Source of the DNA: Polaribacter sp.
GTDB taxonomy: Bacteria > Bacteroidota > Bacteroidia > Flavobacteriales > Flavobacteriaceae
Assembly: GCA_003537695.1 (NCBI GenBank)
Contig: DPRC01000113.1
Span: 1 to 9,158, forward strand
Direction of reading: 5' to 3'
DNA: 9,158 nt
The notes under the pieces are model-generated. The model saw only the letters and a list, made by a program, of their open reading frames with translations. It did no database searches and was not told the DNA's origin. Below are positions 1-7,109 of this stretch, piece after piece. Made by a program: the position numbers and the translations under genes. Positions within the stretch are counted from its first letter, which is position 1. Each line of letters starts with the position of its first letter.

Positions 1-140
1 GAAAATCATTTCAATTATTTCTTTAGCCAATTTTGGATTCTGTTGATTATGTAGTAAATTTGCAACAGATTAAAGCGAATATAAAACCATCAACTATTTT
101 AAAAATTGAAGGTAACAATATCCAATTTTTAAGAAGTTAA
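1..140 (+). CDS. C-terminal end of probable Sua5/YrdC-type threonylcarbamoyl-AMP synthase (partial, possibly frameshifted)
   Basis: The last 38 codons before the TAA at 138-140 read through VDYVVNLQQ and KPSTILKIEG to a final FLRS. A VDYV(V/L) stretch followed by a PST(I/V) segment near the C-terminus is what I know from Sua5/YrdC/TsaC proteins, which make the threonylcarbamoyl-AMP used for t6A modification of tRNA. Recognition rests on this short tail only. In this frame a TAG lies at 24-26. The frame one base earlier reads IISIISL over 5-25, which looks like the expected upstream part, so the gene seems to change frame near 20-30. This could be a sequencing error, a real mutation or a wrong family guess. 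The stop lies four bases before the next gene, so the two are probably co-transcribed, and a tRNA-modification role would fit that neighbour. Confidence 0.5.
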
Positions 141-144
141 ATTC

Positions 145-1566
145 ATGGAAAAACAATTTTTTACAGCTGCTATTTCAACAGAAATCTTTAAAATTATTTC
201 TGACGCATCAAAACAGTTGCAGTTAGAAAGCTACGTAATAGGTGGTTTTGTAAGAGATTTTTTGTTAAAAAGAGGGACCGCGAAAGATATTGACATCGTT
301 GCGATCGGAAGTGGTATCGCACTTGCAGAAAAAGTAGCTTCTTTATTGCCAAACAAACCCAAAGTTCAAATTTTTAAAACCTATGGAACTGCAATGTTAC
401 GGTATAAAGACGTTGACATTGAATTTGTGGGTGCCAGAAAAGAATCCTATTCTGAAGAAAGTAGAAACCCTTTAATTTTTGAGGGAACTTTGCAAGAGGA
501 CCAAAACAGAAGAGATTTTACCATAAATGCTTTGGCCCTTAGTTTAAATGAAGAGAATTTTGGCGCGTTGTTAGATCCATTCAATGGAATGGAAGATTTA
601 GAAAATGGCATTATTAAAACTCCTTTAGATCCAGACATTACGTATTCTGACGATCCTTTAAGAATGATGCGTGCAATACGATTTGCAACGCAGTTAAACT
701 TTACGATTGAGACAGCTTCATTGGCAGCGATTGCCAAAAATGCAAAGCGACTAGAGATTATTACAAGAGAACGTATTGTAGACGAACTCAATAAGATAAT
801 GGGAGCTGTAAAACCATCTGTTGGTTTCTTATTATTGGAACAAACGCATTTGTTATCTCAGGTACTGCCAGAGTTGATTGACTTGAAAGGAGTAGAGGAA
901 GTAGAAGGACAAAAACATAAAGATAATTTTTATCATACCTTAGAAGTTGTAGATAATATTTCAGAAAATACAGCTGATCTTTGGTTGCGTTGGGCAGCGC
1001 TGTTGCATGATATTGGAAAAGCACCTACCAAAAGGTTTAGCAAAAAGGTAGGCTGGACTTTCCATTCTCATGAATTTGTGGGAGCAAAAATGGTTTATAA
1101 TTTATTTAAAAGATTGAGAATGCCATTGAATAACAAAATGAAATTTGTTCAAAAAATGGTGCTGTTGAGTTCACGTCCCATTGTTTTAGCAACCGATGTA
1201 ACAGATGCGGCAGTTAGACGTTTGGTATTTGATGCTGGTGATGATATTCATTCTTTAATGACACTTTGTGAGGCAGATATTACTACAAAAAATCCGAAGA
1301 AGTTTAAAAAGTACCACCAAAATTTTGAAGTGGTACGTTCTAAAATAAAAGAAGTTGAAGAAAGAGACCGGGTGCGTAATTTTCAGCCACCAGTTTCTGG
1401 AGAAGAAATTATAAAAGCATTCAATTTAAAACCGTGTAGAGAAATAGGACAAATAAAAGAAGCGATCAAAGAAGCTATTTTAGAAGGACAGATACCAAAC
1501 GAGCACGAAGCTTGTTATGATTTTATGTTAGCGAAAGGAGTCGGTTTGGGGTTAACCTTAGCTTAA
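145..1566 (+). CDS. cca: CCA tRNA nucleotidyltransferase with HD domain
   Basis: This 473-residue protein is a class II tRNA nucleotidyltransferase/poly(A) polymerase-type enzyme, expected to add or repair the 3'-terminal CCA of tRNAs in the cytoplasm. The N-terminal nucleotidyltransferase head shows the GGFVRD loop at 33-38 and the metal-binding acidic pair D48-I-D50. RRDFTINA follows at 122-129, then the nucleotide-recognition segment DDPLRMMRAIRFA at 169-181. A C-terminal HD phosphohydrolase-type domain has H258, H264 and the H288-D289 pair followed by IGK, as in bacterial CCA enzymes carrying an HD extension; that domain may give phosphatase or phosphodiesterase activity. Length is normal for the HD-containing form. 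The ATG at 145 lies four bases after the preceding stop, which supports this start and an operon. Its 3' end overlaps the convergent ABC transporter by 9 bases. CCA-adding versus poly(A) or A-adding specificity cannot be settled by reading. Confidence 0.93.
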   Translation: MEKQFFTAAISTEIFKIISDASKQLQLESYVIGGFVRDFLLKRGTAKDIDIVAIGSGIALAEKVASLLPNKPKVQIFKTYGTAMLRYKDVDIEFVGARKESYSEESRNPLIFEGTLQEDQNRRDFTINALALSLNEENFGALLDPFNGMEDLENGIIKTPLDPDITYSDDPLRMMRAIRFATQLNFTIETASLAAIAKNAKRLEIITRERIVDELNKIMGAVKPSVGFLLLEQTHLLSQVLPELIDLKGVEEVEGQKHKDNFYHTLEVVDNISENTADLWLRWAALLHDIGKAPTKRFSKKVGWTFHSHEFVGAKMVYNLFKRLRMPLNNKMKFVQKMVLLSSRPIVLATDVTDAAVRRLVFDAGDDIHSLMTLCEADITTKNPKKFKKYHQNFEVVRSKIKEVEERDRVRNFQPPVSGEEIIKAFNLKPCREIGQIKEAIKEAILEGQIPNEHEACYDFMLAKGVGLGLTLA

Positions 1567-3387
1567 AGATTGCATTGTTACCAACTTGAAGTATTCTCCT
1601 TTTTTAGCAAGCAGTGCCTCGTGCTTTCCTTGTTCTACAATTGCACCTTTTTTAAGTACTACAATGGTATCTGCTTTTTGAATCGTAGACAATCGATGTG
1701 CGATGACTAAAGAGGTTCTGTTGCGCATCATTTTTTCTAAAGCAAGCTGGACAAATTGTTCAGATTCAGTATCTAAAGCGGACGTAGCTTCATCTAAAAT
1801 CATAATTGGAGGATTCTTTAAAACAGCTCTAGCAATCGATAAACGTTGTTTTTGTCCCCCCGAGAGTGTATTTCCACTGTCTCCAATATTTGTATTGTAT
1901 TTTTCTGGTAAAGTTTGAATAAACTCATCTGCATTTGCAATTGTGGCGGCTTCTAAAATTGCTGCATCGGTTGCATTTTGCGCTCCTAGTTTAATGTTAT
2001 TAGCAACGGTATCATTGAATAAAATAGATTCTTGAGAAACAATCCCCATCAAACTTCTTAGTGATTTTTTTGTTACCTCTTTAATGCAGGTACCATCGAT
2101 GTAAATACCTCCTTCGTGCACGTCATAAAATCGGGTAATAAGGTTGGCTAAGGTCGATTTTCCACTTCCAGATTGCCCTACTAAGGCCACGGTTTCTCCT
2201 TTATTAATGGTCAAGGAAAAATCCTTTAAAACATAAGTGTCTTTGTATTTAAATGAGATATTTTTAAATTCAATGGTGTTTTTAAATTCTTCTTTGATTA
2301 AAGCGTTTGGTGCATTTATGATGCTATCTTCTGCATTTAAAACCGCCATAATTCTTTCTGCTGAAGCCTCTCCTTTTTGAATATTGTAATAGGCAGTTGT
2401 GATTGCTTTTATTGGGTTTAGAACAGTATAAAATAAAACAATATATCCAAAAAACTCTTCTGCTTTTAAGGGACTGTTGTTTTCTAAAACTAATTTTCCG
2501 CCATAATATAAAATAGCAATAATTGTTGCAGAGCCCAAAAACTCGCTCATGGGTGAAGCCAATGTTTTCCGATGCAGAACGCTTGTCATTAAGTTTCGAA
2601 ACTTTGTTGTAGAGGTATTGAATTTTTTTTGAATTACTTGCTCAGCATTAAAACCTTTTATAATTCTTAACCCCGTTATGGTCTCTTCAATAAAAGATAG
2701 AAAATTACCCGTCTCTTTCTGTGCTTTGAGAGAATTTGCTTTTAGTTTTTTACTGATAGATGAAATTATAAACCCTGAGACAGGCAATAAAACAAATACA
2801 AATAAAGTTAACTTTACGCTAAGGATTAACATCATTACTAAAGAAATAAGAACCGTTAAAGGCTCTCTTACAATCGCCTCTAAAGAGGTAAGAAAGGAAA
2901 CTTCAACTTCTTGCACGTCTATGGTCATCCTAGCAATAATATCACCTTTTTTCTTTTCAGAGAAATAGGCGAGAGGTAGGGTTATGATTTTGTGATATAA
3001 TTGATCTCGGAGATCTTTTACGACTCCATTTCTCAGAAAAACGAGCACATAAGAAGCCAAATAGCGAAATAAATTTTTGAATAAGAACAGACAAAAAGTA
3101 AGTAAACAGATAAAAAATAAAACTTCTATAGCACCCTCATTTTCTATTTTTTGAGAAATGAAGTAATAGAAACTTTCTTTTGCAAACGCAGCAATACTTT
3201 TGATCCCCGTATATATCGGAACCTTTATGACGGTATTGTCTGTGTTGAATAAAATACCCAAAACAGGAATAAATGCCAAGACAGAAAGAACATTGAAAAT
3301 AGCATATAGAATATTGAACAGGATATTTAGAATTGTAAATTTCCTATATTTTTTCTCGTATTTTAAAATGTCTCTAAAGTATCCCAT
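1558..3387 (-). CDS. MsbA-like ABC exporter (fused membrane and ATPase domains)
   Basis: This 609-residue half-transporter would work as a homodimer in the inner membrane, exporting a lipid, drug or similar hydrophobic substrate by ATP hydrolysis. The N-terminal half holds an exporter-type six-helix membrane domain: the first helix is near 18-47, a second hydrophobic block near 88-120, and more follow to about 340. The nucleotide-binding domain is complete: Walker A GQSGSGKST at 404-412, the SQE Q-loop, signature LSGGQ at 508-512, Walker B ending in D532-E533, and the switch histidine H564 in AHRLST. All catalytic residues are present. The layout is that of MsbA/LmrA-type exporters, but sequence alone does not name the substrate. 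Its ATG shares one base with the stop of the upstream mutase (TAATG), implying translational coupling. It ends inside the convergent CCA enzyme gene. A lipid A-core flippase role is possible but not shown. Confidence 0.93.
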   Translation of the reverse strand: MGYFRDILKYEKKYRKFTILNILFNILYAIFNVLSVLAFIPVLGILFNTDNTVIKVPIYTGIKSIAAFAKESFYYFISQKIENEGAIEVLFFICLLTFCLFLFKNLFRYLASYVLVFLRNGVVKDLRDQLYHKIITLPLAYFSEKKKGDIIARMTIDVQEVEVSFLTSLEAIVREPLTVLISLVMMLILSVKLTLFVFVLLPVSGFIISSISKKLKANSLKAQKETGNFLSFIEETITGLRIIKGFNAEQVIQKKFNTSTTKFRNLMTSVLHRKTLASPMSEFLGSATIIAILYYGGKLVLENNSPLKAEEFFGYIVLFYTVLNPIKAITTAYYNIQKGEASAERIMAVLNAEDSIINAPNALIKEEFKNTIEFKNISFKYKDTYVLKDFSLTINKGETVALVGQSGSGKSTLANLITRFYDVHEGGIYIDGTCIKEVTKKSLRSLMGIVSQESILFNDTVANNIKLGAQNATDAAILEAATIANADEFIQTLPEKYNTNIGDSGNTLSGGQKQRLSIARAVLKNPPIMILDEATSALDTESEQFVQLALEKMMRNRTSLVIAHRLSTIQKADTIVVLKKGAIVEQGKHEALLAKKGEYFKLVTMQSLS

Positions 3388-5102
3388 TAGATCAGTTTCA
3401 TTTCTTTAATAATTCTTTGAATTTTAGTATCTAACTCCAATTCTACTTTTTTAGCATGCTCTTTCGAGGCTAAGTTTGAATTAACGCTAAAATAAAATTT
3501 TATTTTTGGTTCTGTTCCACTGGGTCTTGCCGCAATTCTTGTACCCTTAATGGTTTGGTAAATTAGTACATTTGATTTTGGTAAATCAATAGTGGTAATT
3601 TCACCGGTAATTAAATTTTTTCTTGTGGATGCCTGATAGTCTGAAAGTGATGCTACCTGTTCACCATCAATTTCTTTTAATGGATTGCTGCGCATCGTAG
3701 TTAACATTTGCTGAATTTCTGCAGCACCATCCATTCCCTTTTTCGTGATTGCAATTAGATGTTCTTTGTAAAAGCTGTTTTTTACATAAATATCTAATAA
3801 CTCTTCATAAAAAGAACTTCCGTGTTGTTTTGCATATGCTGCTACTTCACAAGCCAATAAAGTTGCTGTAACAGCGTCTTTATCTCTTACAAAATCACCA
3901 ACCATATATCCGAAACTTTCTTCTCCACCGCCAATAAAATCTAGTTCAGGGAAATCCTGTACCATTTTTGCAATCCATTTAAAGCCCGTTAATCCTACTT
4001 TCGTTTCAACATTATAATTCGCAGCGATAGCGTTTACCAGCTCTGTGGAAACAATAGTAGAGCCTATAAATTGTTTCCCATTCATTTTTCCTGCTTCTTT
4101 CCATTTTTTTAATAAAAATTGTGTCATCAAAACCATAGTTTGGTTTCCATTCATCAATTTCATGTTTCCATCAGTATCTCTTACGGCAACGCCCAATCGA
4201 TCACAGTCTGGATCCGTACCAATAACAATGTCAGCTCCAATTTTGTTGGCCAAATCAGTTGCCATTTTTAAAGCTTCTGGTTCTTCGGGGTTTGGAGAAC
4301 TAACTGTTGGGAAATCTCCATCAGGCACACTTTGTTCTGCTACAAGATGCACATCTGAGTATCCTGCTTTTTCCAAAGCATCCGGCACAGAAACGATTGA
4401 AGTTCCATGCAAAGAGGTAAATACTATTTTTAAATTTTTTCGATCTATAGCTTCAGATAATGATCCGTTTTTTACAGAAGCCTCAATAAACACAGTATCT
4501 ACCTCGGTTCCAATAATTTCAATTAAAGCGTCATTTGCATTAAAATTGATTTCAGAAAAATCCAATGCGTTTACATTGTTTATAATACCACCGTCGTGTG
4601 GAGGAACTATTTGGCCACCGTCTGCCCAATATACTTTATAACCATTGTATTCAGAAGGGTTGTGGGAAGCTGTTAGGACAATTCCAGCATCACAATCTAG
4701 ATGGCGCACAGCAAAAGACAATTCGGGAGTCGCTCTTAAGTCTTCAAAAAGAAACACCTTGATATTGTTAGCAGATAAAACATTGGCAACAATTTTTGCA
4801 AACTTTTTACTATTGTGTCTGCAATCATAAGCGATCACCACTTTTAATTGTTCTTTCTGCACGTTCTCTAACAAATAATTAGACAAACCTTGGGTTGCTC
4901 TACCTAAAGTATATTTATTGACACGGTTTGTTCCAGCACCCATAATTCCCCGCATTCCTCCAGTACCAAACTCCATGTCTTTATAGAATCTGTCTGCTAA
5001 ATCAGGGGCATTAGAAGTAATTAATTGGGTTATTTCCTCTTGTGTTTCAGTATCAAAAGTAGGTGATAACCACTGTTTTGCTTTGTCTAATATTTCGGTC
5101 AT
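3387..5102 (-). CDS. Phosphoglucomutase/phosphomannomutase family enzyme (PgcA/PGM2-like)
   Basis: This 571-residue cytoplasmic alpha-D-phosphohexomutase moves a phosphate between C1 and C6 of a sugar, most likely interconverting glucose 6-phosphate and glucose 1-phosphate. That reaction feeds nucleotide-sugar and polysaccharide synthesis. The active-site phosphoserine is S146 in TASHNP (144-149), followed by YNGYKVYW. The magnesium loop is DPDCDR at 297-302, the sugar-specificity loop is GGGEESFGY at 391-399, and the phosphate-binding loop is RPSGTEPK at 526-533. All four active-site segments are in the right order. The length and the NGYKVYW segment resemble Bacillus PgcA and eukaryotic PGM2 rather than the shorter PMM/PGM bacterial enzymes. 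Phosphomannomutase or phosphopentomutase activity cannot be excluded. It leads the exporter gene with a one-base stop/start overlap, and a promoter-like TATATTTG lies 32-39 bases upstream of its ATG. Confidence 0.92.
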   Translation of the reverse strand: MTEILDKAKQWLSPTFDTETQEEITQLITSNAPDLADRFYKDMEFGTGGMRGIMGAGTNRVNKYTLGRATQGLSNYLLENVQKEQLKVVIAYDCRHNSKKFAKIVANVLSANNIKVFLFEDLRATPELSFAVRHLDCDAGIVLTASHNPSEYNGYKVYWADGGQIVPPHDGGIINNVNALDFSEINFNANDALIEIIGTEVDTVFIEASVKNGSLSEAIDRKNLKIVFTSLHGTSIVSVPDALEKAGYSDVHLVAEQSVPDGDFPTVSSPNPEEPEALKMATDLANKIGADIVIGTDPDCDRLGVAVRDTDGNMKLMNGNQTMVLMTQFLLKKWKEAGKMNGKQFIGSTIVSTELVNAIAANYNVETKVGLTGFKWIAKMVQDFPELDFIGGGEESFGYMVGDFVRDKDAVTATLLACEVAAYAKQHGSSFYEELLDIYVKNSFYKEHLIAITKKGMDGAAEIQQMLTTMRSNPLKEIDGEQVASLSDYQASTRKNLITGEITTIDLPKSNVLIYQTIKGTRIAARPSGTEPKIKFYFSVNSNLASKEHAKKVELELDTKIQRIIKEMKLI

Positions 5103-5133
5103 TTATAAGGGTGCATTTTAGGCTAATAAAAGG

Positions 5134-5141
5134 CAAATATA
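5134..5141 (-). promoter_or_regulatory. Putative -7 promoter element for the phosphomutase-exporter pair
   Basis: The minus strand reads TATATTTGCC in the 43-base gap after the glycosyltransferase stop, matching TAnnTTTG, 32 bases before the mutase ATG. No TTG is seen at the -33 distance, which would lie inside the glycosyltransferase 3' end. It may allow the mutase and exporter to be expressed apart from the genes upstream. Confidence 0.45.
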
Positions 5142-5145
5142 CATT

Positions 5146-6102
5146 TTAGAAGTTGAGTTTTTCTTTTATTGAATAGTGTTTTTCATTGCTTTTAGTCTTA
5201 ATTATTAATTCGCCAATAAAACCGGCTAAAAATAATAAAGTTCCTAAAATCATAGAAGTTAGTGCAATAAAAAACCAAGGATTGTCTGTAACTAAAATTG
5301 TTTTAGTTCCTGTGTAGAGTCTATATAATTTAAAAGCACCAATATAAAAGGCAGAAGTGGTACCAAATAAAAACATAAAACTCCCCCAAAGACCAAAAAA
5401 ATGCATGGGCCTTTTGCCAAATTTGGATAAAAAAGAAATCGTAATTAAATCGAGGAAGCCGTTTATAAAGCGGTCCATACCAAATTTTGTAACACCGTAT
5501 TTTCTAGCCTGATGCTGCACTACTTGCTCTCCAATTTTAGTAAAGCCTTCATTTTTTGCTAATACAGGGATATACCTGTGCATTTCTCCACTAACTTTAA
5601 TTGTTTTTATGACCTTATTTTTATATGCTTTCAGACCACAATTAAAATCGTGTAATTTTAATCCTGATGTCTTTCTAGCGGCGGCATTAAATAGTTTGGA
5701 AGGGATGTTTTTGGTAATAACATTGTCATATCTTTTCTTTTTCCATCCAGAGATTAAATCGTAATCTGCTTGCACAATTAAATCATATAATTTTGGTATT
5801 TCGTCGGGGTTGTCTTGCAAGTCTGCGTCCATGGTGATCACTACAGTTCCTGTTGCCATTTCAAACCCAGCATCTAAAGCTTGTGATTTTCCAAAATTTT
5901 TCTGAAATCGAATTCCTTTTACAGCTTTATTTGAAGAGGAGAGTGTCTCGATAACCTGCCAAGAAGTATCGGTACTTCCATCGTCAATAAAAATGATTTC
6001 ATATATATACTGATGCGCTTGCATCACTTTTGCGATCCAATCGTGCAGCTCTTGTAAAGACTCTTCTTCATTTAAAAGAGGGATTACTAAAGTAATATCC
6101 AT
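5146..6102 (-). CDS. Family 2 glycosyltransferase with two C-terminal membrane helices (DPM1/GtrB-like)
   Basis: This 318-residue protein has a GT-A catalytic domain followed by a membrane anchor. It begins with ITLVIPLLNEEESL and has the nucleotide-binding acids D40-D41 in DDGSTD, then the metal-binding D92-A-D94 in MDADLQD. The HQARKYGVTKFG segment at 197-208 matches the conserved HxxRxYGxSKxG-type region of polyprenyl-phosphate hexosyltransferases such as GtrB, DPM1 and ArnC. Two hydrophobic helices follow, near 235-257 and 277-299, and the tail is short and basic. By family it should move a sugar from a nucleotide donor onto undecaprenyl phosphate at the inner face of the membrane, for glycan decoration or lipid modification. 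Donor and final target are unknown. It lies 63 bases downstream of the DUF4199 gene on the same strand, probably one transcript, with the phosphomutase 43 bases further on. Confidence 0.9.
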   Translation of the reverse strand: MDITLVIPLLNEEESLQELHDWIAKVMQAHQYIYEIIFIDDGSTDTSWQVIETLSSSNKAVKGIRFQKNFGKSQALDAGFEMATGTVVITMDADLQDNPDEIPKLYDLIVQADYDLISGWKKKRYDNVITKNIPSKLFNAAARKTSGLKLHDFNCGLKAYKNKVIKTIKVSGEMHRYIPVLAKNEGFTKIGEQVVQHQARKYGVTKFGMDRFINGFLDLITISFLSKFGKRPMHFFGLWGSFMFLFGTTSAFYIGAFKLYRLYTGTKTILVTDNPWFFIALTSMILGTLLFLAGFIGELIIKTKSNEKHYSIKEKLNF

Positions 6103-6129
6103 ATTTTTTCGACAAGGTTTATAGCTTTC

Positions 6130-6153
6130 AGCTCAAAATTAGAGTTTTTAGCT
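6130..6153 (-). repeat. Imperfect inverted repeat in the DUF4199-glycosyltransferase gap
   Basis: AGCTCAAAA (6130-6138) and TTTTTAGCT (6145-6153) pair at 8 of 9 positions around a 6-base loop, within the 63-base gap. A further AGCTCAAAT lies just beyond, at 6150-6158. It could be a weak attenuator or RNA-processing site between the two minus-strand genes, or chance in AT-rich DNA. Confidence 0.3.
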
Positions 6154-6165
6154 CAAATTATTTTA

Positions 6166-6687
6166 TTAATAGTTTTCTTCTTCTGATTTTTTTAAGATTG
6201 CGGCAGTAATAGCAGCAACAATAAAACCAACAATGGCATAACTAATAATGCCTACTGCCGCCATAATTCCAGGAGATGAAAACGTTGAAGTCATCGCATT
6301 TGCAGCTTCAATTTGGTCTTCAGTTAAACCTTGATCTAAAAATGCTTGATTTTGAATTTCCATCATTTGATTCATAAAGTCAGGTTCGATGAAGTTCGTG
6401 AAAAGATAATTGTAAACGACCATAATTAAACCACCAACAATAGCAACACCAACGCCAATCTTAACACCTTGCCCCCAAGATAAAAAATTATTATTTGCTG
6501 CTTTAAATTGCTTAATTCCGTAAATAATTATTCCAATAAATATGATTGCATTGACGATAGAAGCAGACCAATGAGGAGTCAAGTGATTTCCAGTGGCAAA
6601 CATTACAAGCGCAAATAAGACACTTGAAATTCCTAGGATAATACCATTATTCACCATAATATTTTTACTATTCGCTTGATTTTCCAT
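6166..6687 (-). CDS. DUF4199 family small membrane protein
   Basis: This 173-residue protein has four predicted membrane helices at roughly 14-32, 41-59, 76-97 and 141-165. A polar, acidic loop near 98-135 contains repeated Asn, Gln, Glu and Met, and the tail is short and charged. The overall pattern, with GIILG at the start of the first helix and an FLSWGQGVKIGV segment before the third, is what I recognise as DUF4199, a family confined mainly to Bacteroidota and without a known function. No catalytic motif is visible. It is the first gene of the minus-strand group, directly before the glycosyltransferase. A TATATTTG promoter element sits 24 bases upstream of its start, on the far side of which lies the SRP RNA gene. 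A helper role for the neighbouring membrane glycosyltransferase is a guess from position only. Confidence 0.85.
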   Translation of the reverse strand: MENQANSKNIMVNNGIILGISSVLFALVMFATGNHLTPHWSASIVNAIIFIGIIIYGIKQFKAANNNFLSWGQGVKIGVGVAIVGGLIMVVYNYLFTNFIEPDFMNQMMEIQNQAFLDQGLTEDQIEAANAMTSTFSSPGIMAAVGIISYAIVGFIVAAITAAILKKSEEENY

Positions 6688-6710
6688 TTTTTTATTTTTA
6701 TTTATTTACA

Positions 6711-6718
6711 CAAATATA
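6711..6718 (-). promoter_or_regulatory. Putative -7 promoter element for the DUF4199-glycosyltransferase transcript
   Basis: On the minus strand this reads TATATTTG followed by TG, matching the Bacteroidota TAnnTTTG -7 box. It lies 24 bases before the DUF4199 ATG, giving a short leader. I see no TTG at the expected -33 distance, so it is a partial match. Confidence 0.45.
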
Positions 6719-6818
6719 TTAATTTCAATGAGATAGTTTAATTTTTTACGAACTATTAAAACAATATATTAGTACTCAGTCTTTTAAAAATGTTACAAAA
6801 AAATTAGTATTATTTTAA

Positions 6819-6848
6819 TTGTTTAAATAAAAATAGATTGTAAATTTG
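6819..6848 (+). promoter_or_regulatory. Promoter of the SRP RNA gene
   Basis: TTG at 6819-6821 and TAAATTTG at 6841-6848 are separated by exactly 19 bases. This fits the Bacteroidota primary sigma-factor consensus TTG-N19-TAnnTTTG. Start of transcription a few bases downstream would fall at about 6853, where the first paired base of the SRP RNA lies. The agreement of promoter and RNA end makes this the best-supported promoter in the window. Confidence 0.8.
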
Positions 6849-6852
6849 CCTC

Positions 6853-6950
6853 GGCAAGTCCTACACAACTAGCTCCCTTTGAATCCTCCAGGGCGGGAAC
6901 GCAGCAAAGGTATTAGGTTGTAGCGGTGTGATGTAGGTCGCTTGCCATTT
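6853..6950 (+). ncRNA. ffs: Signal recognition particle RNA, small bacterial (4.5S) type
   Basis: This is the RNA scaffold of the signal recognition particle; with Ffh it targets membrane and secreted proteins to the membrane as they are made. It folds as one long hairpin. GGCAAG (6853-6858) pairs with CTTGCC (6941-6946), CCTAC (6860-6864) with GTAGG (6933-6937), CAAC (6866-6869) with GTTG (6917-6920), and CCTTTG (6876-6881) with CAAAGG (6905-6910). The tip is stem GCG/CGC closed by a GGAA tetraloop at 6896-6899. The conserved asymmetric-loop sequences CCAGG and AGCA of helix 8, where Ffh binds, flank it. The length of about 95-100 bases suits the short form lacking an Alu domain. It is preceded by a consensus promoter and followed by a T run. 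The exact 3' end is estimated. Confidence 0.93.
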
Positions 6951-6954
6951 TTTT
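6933..6954 (+). terminator. Probable intrinsic terminator formed by the SRP RNA basal helix and a T run
   Basis: The 3' arm of the basal SRP helix (GTAGG and CTTGCC) is followed at once by a run of seven T residues at 6948-6954, then more T. The RNA's own closing stem plus this tract could end transcription. No separate hairpin is seen before the next gene. Confidence 0.5.
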
Positions 6955-7109
6955 GTTTTAAAAATTTATTTAGAACACACTTCCGCAGCACTTTCTTTAT
7001 ATCTTATTTACTTTTTTAGTTTTCCTGCATTACTTTTTCGATATTTACACACAATATTAAGGTTTTAGACATTTGTTGATTGTTCTTTATCCTTAAAATG
7101 TAACCAAGT
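6955..7109. other. Intergenic stretch before the short-chain dehydrogenase
   Basis: About 155 bases of AT-rich DNA separate the SRP RNA terminator from the dehydrogenase start. I found no credible open frame and no clean TTG-N19-TAnnTTTG match. The nearest candidate, GACATTTG around 7070, lacks the TA. The dehydrogenase promoter is therefore not identified. Confidence 0.4.

Noticed and set aside
18..30. CTT TAG C at 21-27 as a programmed frameshift site similar to the prfB signal
   Set aside because: A +1 slip at this point would move into a frame that stops at 52-54, away from the Sua5-like tail, so the geometry is wrong.
4045..4641. Open frame of 198 codons on the plus strand inside the phosphomutase gene
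   Set aside because: It lies wholly antisense to a gene with all family motifs, and its translation shows no recognisable domain; it is a frame shadow.
7040..7109. Possible promoter for the dehydrogenase around GACATTTG and TATCCTTA
   Set aside because: Neither matches TAnnTTTG, and no TTG lies at the right spacing.
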